DNA of 64,000 bases, taken from assembly GCF_002162035.1 (NCBI RefSeq), contig NZ_CP021138.1, positions 620,001-684,000 on the forward strand, given 5' to 3'. This DNA comes from Sulfuriferula sp. AH1. GTDB taxonomy: Bacteria; Pseudomonadota; Gammaproteobacteria; Burkholderiales; Sulfuriferulaceae. Positions 8,610-15,450 of this stretch are shown in pieces. A model generated the notes under the pieces. It was given only the letters and a program-made list of their open reading frames with translations, did not search any database and was not told the origin of the DNA. The position numbers and the translations under genes were made by a program. The number at the start of each line of letters is the position of its first letter. Position 1 is the first letter of the stretch.

Positions 8610-9674
8610 ATGGCAATGAATAGAAATAAATCCCGAATACTGTTTGGTATCGTGGGTCTGCTGGCGGGTGCATTGGGTGCGGATATGAGTATCGCCGCCG
8701 GCACCAGCCCGGAATTGCAACAGGCTCAGGCACTGTTCAAGCCCTTGCCCGCTAATATGGGCACGGCGGAATTCCCGGTCACGCCGGAACGGGTGGCATT
8801 GGGGCGAGCGCTGTTTTTCGATCCGCGTCCTTCGCTCGACGGCACGGTGAGTTGCGCACGTTGCCACCAGCCAGCGTTGTACGGCACCGATGCGCTTCCG
8901 TTGCCTATCGGTGTGAAAGATCGTGCCAATCCGCGCAATTCGCCAACGGTGCTGAATGCCGCGCAGGAATTTGCAGCGCACTGGCGCGGTGACCGCATCA
9001 ATGTGGAAGATCAGGCAACCAAGGCGCTGATCGGGCCGCCAAGCTTCGGTCAGCCGGATTTTGCGACCGCGATGGCGAAGATCGAAGCGATTCAAGGCTA
9101 TCCGGCCATGTTCAAGCAGGCTTTCCCCAACGACAAGAATCCGGTCACGGCAGAAAACTGGGGCAAGGCGATCGGCGCTTATGAACGCACGCTGGTGACT
9201 CCTGCGCCGTTCGATGCTTATCTGAAAGGCAACATCAAGGCGCTATCGCCTGCTGCGCTTTCGGGTCTGCAGAAATTCATCTCTACCGGCTGTGCTTCGT
9301 GCCATAACGGCGTGGGTGTGGGTGGCGGCATGTATCAGAAATTCGGTCTGGTCGAGGATTACTGGAAGGAGACCGGCAGCAAGAAGATCGATACCGGCAG
9401 ATTCGATGTGACCAAGAACCCGGCGGACATGTATGTGTTCAAGGTGCCCAGCCTGCGCAACGTGGCGATGACAGCGCCTTATTTCCATGACGGTTCGGTC
9501 GCCACATTGCCGGAAGCTGTGCGCGTCATGGGTCAGGTGCAGCTCGGCAAGAAGCTCGACAGCAAGGATATCGAAGAAATCGTGGCTTTTTTGAACAGTC
9601 TGACCGGGACCTTGCCGAAGAATTTCTCGACTGTGCCGACTTTGCCGCCGGGTGCGTTTCAGGCTGCGAAATAA
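8610..9674 (+). CDS. Dihaem cytochrome c peroxidase
   Basis: 354 residues with a signal peptide (about 1-30, ending SIAA). Two c-type haem sites are present: CARCH at 82-86 and CASCH at 228-232. The haem-region context (RALFFDPRPSLDGTVSCARCH, split here; SPTVLNAA; KVPSLRNVAMTAPYFHDGS) matches bacterial CcpA/MauG-type peroxidases. It reduces H2O2 to water in the periplasm using electrons from small cytochromes c or azurin. The ribosome site GAGAGGAGA lies just before the ATG at 8610; a second ATG at 8616 would cost two residues. It is third in an ECF sigma operon, which probably induces it. Confidence 0.93.
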   Translation: MAMNRNKSRILFGIVGLLAGALGADMSIAAGTSPELQQAQALFKPLPANMGTAEFPVTPERVALGRALFFDPRPSLDGTVSCARCHQPALYGTDALPLPIGVKDRANPRNSPTVLNAAQEFAAHWRGDRINVEDQATKALIGPPSFGQPDFATAMAKIEAIQGYPAMFKQAFPNDKNPVTAENWGKAIGAYERTLVTPAPFDAYLKGNIKALSPAALSGLQKFISTGCASCHNGVGVGGGMYQKFGLVEDYWKETGSKKIDTGRFDVTKNPADMYVFKVPSLRNVAMTAPYFHDGSVATLPEAVRVMGQVQLGKKLDSKDIEEIVAFLNSLTGTLPKNFSTVPTLPPGAFQAAK

Positions 9675-9682
9675 TCGCTGAG

Positions 9683-9730
9683 ACACCTGCATCATTCGGT
9701 TCGTTTGAGCTGAATGATGCAGGTGTTGTG
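9683..9730. terminator. Bidirectional terminator between peroxidase and cheV
   Basis: A perfect 15-bp stem (ACACCTGCATCATTC at 9683-9697, complement at 9712-9726) with a 14-base loop, between two convergent genes. T residues follow on the plus strand. Confidence 0.75.
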
Positions 9731-9759
9731 TTTGAAAAGCGGGCCGGTGATGGCGGCTT

Positions 9760-10716
9760 TTATTGTGCCAGTACCTTGCGCAGCGTGGCTGCCAGCTCCT
9801 CGGCGACGAATTTGGCGACGTAGGCATCCGCGCCTACGCTCTTGACGTGGTCCTCGTTGGCGGACCCGGTGAGCGATGAATGGATGACCACCGGAATGGC
9901 TTTGAAGCGTGTGTCCTGCTTGATATTGCGGGTGAGCGTGAAACCGTCCATCTCCGGCATTTCCAGATCAGTCAGTACCAGGGCGATCTTGTCGTGTATG
10001 GTTTTGCCTTCGGCCTCCGCTGCGCTGGCAAGTGACTGCAACTGATCCCAGGCTTCCCTGCCGGTCTTGGTCATGATGTAAGGCGCGCCCATCGCGTCGA
10101 GCCCCTGTTCGATCAAGGCGCGTGCCACGACGGAATCATCGGCAGCGAGAATGACCGTGCCGGGTTTCAGGGTGATTTGCGGGCCCAGGGTGTCGGGATT
10201 CACTTCAGCTTCGTCTGACGGCATCATGTTGCGCAATATGCTCTCGACATCCAGCACTTGCACCAGACGGGTGTGGTCGGTGTCGCCGTCCAGCCGGGCA
10301 ATGCTGGTGACCATGCCGCCCGCTGCACTGGATTCGGCGGAGAGTACCTGGCCCCAGTCCAGCCGGGCGATGTCTTCTACCGATTCCACCGCAAAGGCTT
10401 GTGTGCTGCGCGCGAATTCCGTCACCAGTATGATATTCAGACCGGTTTTAGGTGTGCATCCCGCGATGGCGGGCAAGTCGATTACGGAGATGATCTGCCC
10501 GCGCAGGTTGACGACGCCCAGCATATTCGGCGGGGCACCTGCAACGCTAGTGATTTCAGGCATCGCGACGATTTCACGGATCTTGAATACATTGATGCCG
10601 AACAACTCGGCGCGATCGCTATTGGCGCTGGTGCCCAGGGTGAACAGCAGCAATTCGAATTTGTTGGAGCCGGTCAGATTGGTGCGTTCGTCGATTTCCT
10701 GCTGTACGGATTTCAT
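9760..10716 (-). CDS. cheV: Chemotaxis coupling protein CheV (CheW-receiver fusion)
   Basis: 318 residues. The N-terminal CheW-like domain covers about 18-170 (FGINVFKIREIVAMPEIT, MLGVVNLRGQIISVIDL). The C-terminal receiver covers about 190-318: acidic pair in ILAADDSVVAR, phosphoacceptor Asp in VLTDLEMPEMDG, the Ser switch in VVIHSS, and the conserved Lys in YVAKFV. CheV couples chemoreceptors to CheA and can be phosphorylated, tuning adaptation. No other che or fli gene lies nearby, so this is an orphan copy. The neighbouring genes are convergent or separated by a tRNA. Confidence 0.93.
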   Translation of the reverse strand: MKSVQQEIDERTNLTGSNKFELLLFTLGTSANSDRAELFGINVFKIREIVAMPEITSVAGAPPNMLGVVNLRGQIISVIDLPAIAGCTPKTGLNIILVTEFARSTQAFAVESVEDIARLDWGQVLSAESSAAGGMVTSIARLDGDTDHTRLVQVLDVESILRNMMPSDEAEVNPDTLGPQITLKPGTVILAADDSVVARALIEQGLDAMGAPYIMTKTGREAWDQLQSLASAAEAEGKTIHDKIALVLTDLEMPEMDGFTLTRNIKQDTRFKAIPVVIHSSLTGSANEDHVKSVGADAYVAKFVAEELAATLRKVLAQ

Positions 10717-10964
10717 AATTTGATGCCTCGTTTATTCTGGGATAAGTTTGCGATTCAGGCAAAACCATATCCTTGTTCATTTGTTTGCGTTGCCTGGGTA
10801 ACGGCGTTGGGCATAATGTTGCCGATCTGGAAAAACGCTGCCGGATAATCGCTATTACGGACTCAAACATCGTTGCAGATTTTTTATAAAAGTACAAATT
10901 TTTATACTGAGTCAGTGTGCTCGATGAAAACCTCCGGCAAAACCGGAGAGGAGTCGGTTGAGAG

Positions 10965-10993
10965 TTGATGGCGATTAAGACGTAGGCTATAAT
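10965..10993 (+). promoter_or_regulatory. Sigma-70 promoter of the tRNA-Thr(CGU) gene
   Basis: TTGATG at 10965-10970 and TATAAT at 10988-10993 with a 17-base spacer, ending 12 bases before the tRNA. The match is near consensus, so the tRNA is likely transcribed. Confidence 0.75.
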
Positions 10994-11005
10994 GTCTGGC
11001 TGTCA

Positions 11006-11080
11006 GCCCGGTTAGTTCTAGTGGTAAAACAAGGCACTCGTAACGCTTAGTCGTCAGTTCGATTCTGACACCGGGCACCA
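11006..11080 (+). tRNA. tRNA-Thr (anticodon CGU), structurally divergent; integration target
   Basis: Folds as a cloverleaf: acceptor GCCCGGT/ACCGGGC, T arm GTCAG-TTCGATT-CTGAC, anticodon loop CTCGTAA (CGT at 11039-11041) and encoded ACCA at 11077-11080. The D stem has a C-A mismatch (13:22) and the anticodon stem an A-C mismatch (31:39) next to a G-U pair, so it is weaker than usual. Its 3' part forms the left attachment site of the integrative element. Thr codon ACG can also be read by the UGU tRNA at 44656, so this gene may be dispensable. Confidence 0.75.
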
Positions 11081-11090
11081 TTGACACGTC
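11053..11090 (+). repeat. Left attachment site (attL)
   Basis: 38 bases covering the tRNA T arm, acceptor 3' strand, ACCA and TTGACACGTC. It matches 15451-15487 at 33 positions, including an uninterrupted GGCACCATTGACACGTC. Confidence 0.85.
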
Positions 11091-11117
11091 TTAAATATTC
11101 TTAAGCATTCCTGAAAG

Positions 11118-11159
11118 GCCCGTAAAACCCAATAAATACAAGGTTTACGGGCTTTTTTT
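11118..11159 (+). terminator. Rho-independent terminator downstream of tRNA-Thr
   Basis: Stem GCCCGTAAA(A)CC / GGTTTACGGGC with one bulged A and a loop of about 13 bases, followed by seven T residues. It isolates the tRNA from the integrase gene. Confidence 0.85.
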
Positions 11160-11201
11160 ATTCCTAAGCGTTCCTAGTCGCTCTCATAGAATCTTGTTGT
11201 A

Positions 11202-11263
11202 TGTGTTGGTTCTTTTGTTGGTTCTTGCTATATTTGTGCTTAATTCACTTAAAAAGAACCAAC
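11202..11263. repeat. Integrase arm-type repeats, left end
   Basis: GTTGGTTCTT occurs at 11205 and 11217 in direct orientation and as its complement AAAAGAACCAAC at 11252-11263. The 15-base string TGTGTTGGTTCTTTT at 11202-11216 recurs exactly at 15393-15407 near the right end. Paired end repeats like this are typical arm sites for tyrosine integrases. Confidence 0.6.
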
Positions 11264-11288
11264 AAAATTCACGAAAGGCAGGCAAGTT

Positions 11289-12566
11289 ATGGCTTTGACC
11301 GAACTTCAAATAAAGAACGTGAAACCAACGGACAGTCAACAAAAGCTATCTGATAGCGGCGGTTTGTATCTGTTGATTAAGCCGGAGCGTGACAATCCAA
11401 GCGATGAAAAGAAAAAGCTGGGCGGCGGCAAGGAATGGAAACTGGCCTATCGTTTCGAGGGCAAACAGAAAACGCTGGCACTTGGCACTTATCCAATCGT
11501 TACCTTATCCCAAGCCCGCATCAAACGCGACGAAGCCAAGGCGCTGTTAGCCGCTGGCACTGACCCCAGCGAGATCGTCACCAAGAAAGCGAAAAAGTCG
11601 GTCGTGGTTGAGGCGCAGATAATCGAAGTGACCAAAACAGAATTGTTGTTTGAATTTGTGGCGATTGAATGGTTTACAAAGTTTTCAGTTGGTAATACCC
11701 CTAAGCATGGCAGCAAAATAATGGGCTGGCTCAAAAAGGATGTTTTCCCGTGGATTGGTAAACGTCCAATGAATGAAATAACCCCTTTGGAGTTGCTGGC
11801 TGTAATACGGCGTATGGAATCGCGCGGCGTTATTAGTACGGCGCATGACGTTCTAGCATTGTGCGGGCGCATATTTCGCTATGGTGTGGCTACGGGTAAG
11901 GCTGAACGTGACCCGGCGGCTGACTTGCGCGGCGCATTAACGCCCATCCAAAGCACGCATTTCGCCTCCATCACTGAACCTAAAGACATAGGCGAGCTAC
12001 TACGCAAAATTGAAACATACAGAGGCAGCCATGTTACTAGGTGCGCGTTAGCATTAGCCCCGTTGGTATTTGTGCGCCCGGGTGAGCTACGCCATGCTGA
12101 ATGGTGTGAGATTGATTTTGATGCGGCGCTTTGGACAATCCCGGCGGAAAAGATGAAAGCACGGCGCGAGCATATAGTGCCTTTGGCTACCCAAGCGATT
12201 GCGATATTCCGAGAAATGCAGCCACTGACGGGCATGGGTAAGTATGTTTTCGCGGGGGCGCATAATGCAAATAGACCCATGAGCGATGGCGCGATAAATA
12301 AGGCTTTGCAGTCGCTGGGCTATGATACACAGAAAGTGCAGACAGGGCACGGTTTTAGATCAATGGCGAGTACGTTATTAAATGAGCAGGGATATAACTT
12401 TGATGCGATAGAGGTGCAATTAGCGCATAAGGAAACCAACAAAGTCAGAGCGGCTTATAACAAGGCGCAGTATCTACCAGAGCGAAAAAAGATGATGCAA
12501 TCGTGGGCTGATTATTTGATTGGGTTGAAAAATGGGGCGGATGTTATAACGATTAAGCGGGCGTAG
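11289..12566 (+). CDS. Tyrosine-type integrase (P4-like)
   Basis: 425 residues. The N-terminal DUF4102 arm-binding domain starts ALTELQIKNVKP and contains KLSDSGGLYLLIKP; the core-binding domain follows at about 115-200, and the catalytic domain has Arg263 (VFVRPGELR), His354 and Arg357 (GHGFRS), His380 (LAHKE) and the nucleophile Tyr390 (AAYNKAQY). All key residues are present, so it should be active. It recombines attP with the 3' end of the tRNA-Thr gene. Paired GTTGGTTCTT repeats lie directly upstream and may serve both as arm sites and as autoregulatory sites. Confidence 0.95.
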   Translation: MALTELQIKNVKPTDSQQKLSDSGGLYLLIKPERDNPSDEKKKLGGGKEWKLAYRFEGKQKTLALGTYPIVTLSQARIKRDEAKALLAAGTDPSEIVTKKAKKSVVVEAQIIEVTKTELLFEFVAIEWFTKFSVGNTPKHGSKIMGWLKKDVFPWIGKRPMNEITPLELLAVIRRMESRGVISTAHDVLALCGRIFRYGVATGKAERDPAADLRGALTPIQSTHFASITEPKDIGELLRKIETYRGSHVTRCALALAPLVFVRPGELRHAEWCEIDFDAALWTIPAEKMKARREHIVPLATQAIAIFREMQPLTGMGKYVFAGAHNANRPMSDGAINKALQSLGYDTQKVQTGHGFRSMASTLLNEQGYNFDAIEVQLAHKETNKVRAAYNKAQYLPERKKMMQSWADYLIGLKNGADVITIKRA

Positions 12567-12594
12567 ATGTTATTTAGATAATGAGGCAGGCGAT

Positions 12595-12819
12595 ATGCAC
12601 GTTGAAAAGAAAAAACCTATGACGGCAGCAGAGCGGCAACGTTCCAGTAGGGCTAAACGTAAGCTGGAACTCTTCGAATCTTGCCACCCATTGCAATTGT
12701 CCATGTTGCTATCAGCGGAAGCCACTCGAGCGCTAGAGTTGCTCGGGTATGAAATGCGCATGACACAAAAGGGAATTATAGAAGATTTGTTGATTCGCGC
12801 AGTGAAAAACAGAAAGTGA
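12595..12819 (+). CDS. Small ribbon-helix-helix-like DNA-binding protein
   Basis: 74 residues, 28 bases after the integrase stop. The N-terminus is strongly basic (MTAAERQRSSRAKRKLEL) and the C-terminal half reads like a short ribbon-helix-helix (LSMLLSAEATRALELLGYEMRMTQKGIIEDLLIRAV, split here by the reading of strand and two helices). Such proteins often control integrase or replication genes. I cannot name a family; DNA binding is inferred from composition and pattern. Confidence 0.55.
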   Translation: MHVEKKKPMTAAERQRSSRAKRKLELFESCHPLQLSMLLSAEATRALELLGYEMRMTQKGIIEDLLIRAVKNRK

Positions 12820-12940
12820 CATGTCACGTATGTGTTAATGACAACATTAACTATTGATTATATTGATTAAAAAAATATATTTTATTTATTGCAACGGAGT
12901 TTGATAATTATTTGAATATAATTATCACAACTGAGGAACG

Positions 12941-13046
12941 CAGCATATAGTTACGGCATAGCAGGGAAGACGCTATATGTTGATTGTGATTTGGTTATTG
13001 GTTCAGGGGTCTTGTTTATGGCGTAAACAAGACCCCTGATTTTTGG
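12941..13046 (+). ncRNA. Candidate structured small RNA
   Basis: A 7-bp stem (CATATAG with CTATATG, 12944-12979) is followed by a perfect 16-bp hairpin (13003-13018 with 13024-13039, loop TGGCG) and then ATTTTT. A folded 5' domain plus a strong terminator-like hairpin in a gene-free stretch fits a short RNA transcribed toward alpA. No promoter could be fixed, so this is a candidate only. Confidence 0.35.
13003..13045 (+). terminator. Long perfect hairpin, terminator-like
   Basis: 16-bp perfect stem, TCAGGGGTCTTGTTTA with its complement, 5-base loop, followed by TTTTT at 13041-13045 after one A-T step. It lies 438-211 bases before alpA and after the small ribbon-helix-helix gene. Confidence 0.6.
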
Positions 13047-13256
13047 AGCAGATACACAATTGCTTGGTCGCATTGTTTTGTGGTTTTACCCACGGGTTGA
13101 ATCTTATATCTTTAAGATAGAATATGGCAAGTAAATTTATTAACACATTGTTAATTTTTTATTCACAAAATTGCCCCGTAAATAGCGCAATTCACCGCGC
13201 TAGGTAAAGCCGCGTATTTGTTCCTGATGTATTAATTTAATCAGGAGTTTCACAAC

Positions 13257-13469
13257 ATGGCTTTGCAAATTCAAGATTCACCTAAACAATTAATCCGCCG
13301 TAACAAGGTGGAAGAAATAACCTCGTTAAGCCGTTCGCGTATCTATGCGCTGATGGCTGATGATGACTTCCCAAAGCCGGTACGCCTTGGCAGCATGTCA
13401 GTTGCTTGGGTACTCGCAGACGTAGAGGAATGGATTAACGCCCGTATTGCTCAAAGCAGGGTGGCGTAA
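13257..13469 (+). CDS. AlpA-family transcriptional regulator
   Basis: 70 residues, ATG preceded by CAGGAG. It matches the AlpA/MerR-like winged HTH: IRRNKVEEITSLSRSRIYAL, then DFPKPVRLGSMSVAWVLADV and EEWINARIAQ. AlpA-type proteins activate integrase or excision genes in phage P4-like elements. Inverted repeats TTAACA/TGTTAA and ATCTTA/TAAGAT in its upstream region are candidate targets. The next gene starts 3 bases after the stop. Confidence 0.9.
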   Translation: MALQIQDSPKQLIRRNKVEEITSLSRSRIYALMADDDFPKPVRLGSMSVAWVLADVEEWINARIAQSRVA

Positions 13470-13471
13470 CC

Positions 13472-13789
13472 ATGACATACAACGCGAAGCCCAGAAACGA
13501 CGAAGCCCTGCGGGAACAGGGCGACGAAGGAAAACAAAACAAACTCAATCCGCATGATACCAGCGCAGAGAATCAATGTGCAATAGCTTATGCTGCCTTG
13601 CTTACAGGACGTCAATCAACTGCTGACCTACGCCATACGCATGGAATCATGCACCCAGGTGGACGTATCAACGACTTGCGAAACGCTGGCCACAAGATCG
13701 ACACCGTGCGGGTATCAATCCAAACACCTGACGGCATTACTCACCGCAAAGTAGCAATGTATGTGCTACAGCCTAGGGGTGATGCATGA
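13472..13789 (+). CDS. Helix-turn-helix domain protein of the element
   Basis: 105 residues, starting 3 bases after alpA. The N-terminal 35 residues are polar and probably disordered. The rest (AALLTGRQSTADLRHTHGIM, GRINDLRNAGHKIDTVRV) matches a small winged helix domain that is common in phages and islands (HTH_39-like), in which the GIMHPGGRINDLR stretch is diagnostic. It probably binds DNA in control of replication or excision. Its stop overlaps the next start. Confidence 0.7.
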   Translation: MTYNAKPRNDEALREQGDEGKQNKLNPHDTSAENQCAIAYAALLTGRQSTADLRHTHGIMHPGGRINDLRNAGHKIDTVRVSIQTPDGITHRKVAMYVLQPRGDA

Positions 13790-14262
13790 GCAGAGCCACC
13801 AAAAAGAAATTTACGGAAAACACTCAAGGATCGTACAGCGCAATCCCTCATGCGCTGCTTGATAGTGTTGCTTATCAGGGTTGCAGTTTTTCAGCAAAGG
13901 CGTTGCTGTTTGAGATCGCCCGGCAGCATAACAGAGCTAAGGCTAACAACGGACACCTGCACTGTGTTTACACTTGGCTAAGCAAGCGCGGATGGCAAAG
14001 CAAGGCAACCTCTGCCAAAGCGTTAGCCGAGTTGATAGACCGTAAGCTAATCATCAAAACCAGACAAGGTGGCTTTAATGCTGGCTCATGCAAATATGCA
14101 CTAAGCTGGCTTGAGATCACCAATTTTATCGGGCTGGATATAACCCGAGCAACCTACCATTACGGCGCATATTTGCTGATGGATGCGTTACCAAAAATTA
14201 AAGGGGTAGGTTCAGTTTCTGGGGGAGTGAAGCCTTCCACAAGTACAGATTCTGGGGAGTGA
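13786..14262 (+). CDS. Replication-initiator-like winged-helix protein
   Basis: 158 residues, overlapping the previous stop by 4 bases. Residues 15-115 read like the winged-helix domain of small plasmid/island replication proteins: YSAIPHALLDSVAYQGCSF, AKALLFEIARQHNRAKANNG, WLSKRGWQSKATSAKALAEL, LIDRKLIIKTRQGGF. No primase, helicase or nuclease motif is visible. Its 3' end encodes part of a four-copy repeat with the look of iterons, which would fit an initiator acting on its own gene region. Rep identity is inference. Confidence 0.5.
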   Translation: MSRATKKKFTENTQGSYSAIPHALLDSVAYQGCSFSAKALLFEIARQHNRAKANNGHLHCVYTWLSKRGWQSKATSAKALAELIDRKLIIKTRQGGFNAGSCKYALSWLEITNFIGLDITRATYHYGAYLLMDALPKIKGVGSVSGGVKPSTSTDSGE

Positions 14263-14334
14263 AAAAAGCCGCTTACCCAGAAACTGTACTTGTAGAGGGT
14301 GTTTTAGATGGTTGGACTCCCCCAGAAACTGAAC
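14209..14334. repeat. Nested inverted repeat, four copies of one motif
   Basis: Outer arms 14210-14228 and 14316-14334 are a perfect 19-bp inverted repeat (GTTCAGTTTCTGGGGGAGT). Inner arms 14239-14256 and 14276-14293 form an 18-bp inverted repeat with one mismatch. All four contain CAG(T/A)TTCTGGGG: two in direct and two in inverted orientation. The block spans the end of the initiator-like gene and the start of the next gene. Confidence 0.9.
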
Positions 14335-14498
14335 ACTATGAATATCACCATATACATGCACCTGAAATTAATGCACCGAATGTGGCGCCAACACCGCGTG
14401 ACCCCCTCGAATTTGCATATTGGGCAGCACAAAACAGCAAATTTACCAGCGCACCATTTATCAAGTCAGCAACGATTGGAGGTATAACTTGGCACTAA
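14259..14498 (+). CDS. Small hypothetical protein of the element
   Basis: 79 residues if started at the GTG that overlaps the preceding TGA (GTGA). The N-terminal 25 residues are encoded inside the nested repeat, giving the echoing PETVLV and PPETEHY. The remainder (PRDPLEFAYWAAQNSKFTS) resembles no family I know, though similar short tails occur behind HTH genes of islands. It may be the detached C-terminus of the upstream protein. Coding status is uncertain. Confidence 0.45.
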   Translation: MKKAAYPETVLVEGVLDGWTPPETEHYEYHHIHAPEINAPNVAPTPRDPLEFAYWAAQNSKFTSAPFIKSATIGGITWH

Positions 14499-14540
14499 CG
14501 ACAATTCTGCATTAGACGCGTCATAGGCGAATAACTAACG

Positions 14541-14577
14541 CGGCTTGGGTGAATGTATGCCTGAGCCGTTTTAATTT
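14541..14577 (+). terminator. Terminator of the element's regulatory operon
   Basis: Stem CGGCT/AGCCG extended by two wobble pairs and one G-C, loop of about 12 bases, then TTTTAATTTATT. It follows the 79-residue gene by 42 bases. Confidence 0.6.
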
Positions 14578-14720
14578 ATTATCGGGCGCTATGGCAAGGA
14601 TTGGCAAACGTTTCAATGTGAACACTTAAACTCAATCATGGCGCGGCTTAGGCTGGCATTGTGAACAAATAACGCAGCACTTTTGAAAACAACGAACTTT
14701 TATTATTGGGGTTTAATATC

Positions 14721-15005
14721 ATGGCGAGAGACTGGACACCCGAAGCAAGGGCAAAACAGGCAGAACTAATACGCGGCTGGATGCCTTGGAAATCATCCTC
14801 AGGCGCACGCACACCACAAGGTAAGGCAATATCAGCACAGAACCGCGCTAAGTCACTGGAACGTGCTAAACAGCGCATTGCTGATGCCAGGAAAGCATTG
14901 CGCGATGCAGAAGCCGAACATACCCGACTAACTGGACGTGATACCGTTTCACCATTCGCACAGTTAGCCGCTGAAATGAATAGGCTGATTAAAATTCGCC
15001 GGTGA
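14721..15005 (+). CDS. Small conserved mobile-element protein, function unknown
   Basis: 94 residues from the ATG at 14721; the frame is open from 14706 but the family begins MARDWTPEARAKQAELIRGW. The next stretch, WMPWKSSSGARTPQGKA, matches the WxPWxxSTGPxTxxGKA motif seen in many small proteins of phages and islands. The second half is a charged helix (AKSLERAKQRIADARKALRD) likely to form a coiled coil. No function is known to me. Confidence 0.65.
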   Translation: MARDWTPEARAKQAELIRGWMPWKSSSGARTPQGKAISAQNRAKSLERAKQRIADARKALRDAEAEHTRLTGRDTVSPFAQLAAEMNRLIKIRR

Positions 15006-15038
15006 CTAGAACAAGGTGCGAGATTGCACTTTGATTCG

Positions 15039-15188
15039 GAACGTTTCGCACGCGTGAGGGAGCATTGGATTGAGCAATACACGCGCGCGCGTGAATCTCA
15101 GAACGTTCCGCGCGCGAGGGAGCATTGACAAGTCAGCTCATAAATAAGTTACAAAATCAGAGCGTTTCGCGCGCATGCGAGAGCATTA
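15039..15188. repeat. Repeat array A, three 27-29-base copies at about 60-base period
   Basis: Copies start at 15039, 15101 and 15160 and share GA(A/G)CGTT(T/C)CGC(A/G)CGC...GAG(G)GAGCATT. The intervening 33 and 32 bases differ, although the first contains a related ACACGCGCGCGCGTGA palindrome. Confidence 0.8.
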
Positions 15189-15208
15189 CCAAAAGGGAAG
15201 TTTTCTGT

Positions 15209-15346
15209 GATTATTGAAATCACCCCATGAAAGAGCTTTAACGATTATCGAAACAACCCCATAAGTGGGTATTTACGCATTATTGAAATAAACCCCATAA
15301 GCGGCTATTTCTATGATTAGCATTTTTGCGAATTCACCCCATGAAA
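15209..15346. repeat. Repeat array B, four degenerate copies at 34-44-base period
   Basis: Copies share GATTATTGAAAT-(A/C)A-CCCCAT(G/A)A. The CCCCAT core occurs at 15223, 15257, 15293 and 15337, all in the same orientation. Same-direction short repeats in AT-rich DNA are the pattern of iterons or of multimeric protein-binding sites. Confidence 0.75.
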
Positions 15347-15392
15347 GATGGTAAATTGACGTACTGATTTATTTTTATTCTAGCAGGCGCAT

Positions 15393-15407
15393 TGTGTTGG
15401 TTCTTTT
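15393..15407 (+). repeat. Integrase arm-type repeat, right end
   Basis: TGTGTTGGTTCTTTT, identical to 11202-11216 at the left end. Confidence 0.65.
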
Positions 15408-15450
15408 TCTAAATACAGAATGAAAGTGTAGTAAAAATACGGGTTGTGGA

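Larger units (their letters stand above)
12820..13256. other. AT-rich regulatory region of the element
   Basis: 437 bases without a convincing gene. It holds several perfect short inverted repeats: GATAATTA/TAATTATC at 12903-12926, CATATAG/CTATATG at 12944-12979, ATCTTA/TAAGAT at 13101-13118 and TTAACA/TGTTAA at 13140-13154, plus the long hairpin at 13003-13039. They look like operators for the neighbouring regulators and a structured RNA. Confidence 0.6.

Noticed and set aside
7623-9095. 490-residue minus-strand frame opposite the sigma/anti-sigma/peroxidase genes
   Set aside because: Spans three plus-strand genes with clear motifs; its sequence is Arg/His/Pro-rich as expected for a shadow.
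10932-10948. Hairpin CTCCGG/CCGGAG between cheV and tRNA-Thr as a terminator
   Set aside because: Only a minus-strand T-run follows it and no minus-strand gene lies upstream; too short to assign.
15039-15188. Three 27-29-base repeats with 32-33-base spacers look like a CRISPR array
   Set aside because: Copies differ at several positions and in length, the first spacer carries a related palindrome, there are only three units and no cas gene or leader is near.
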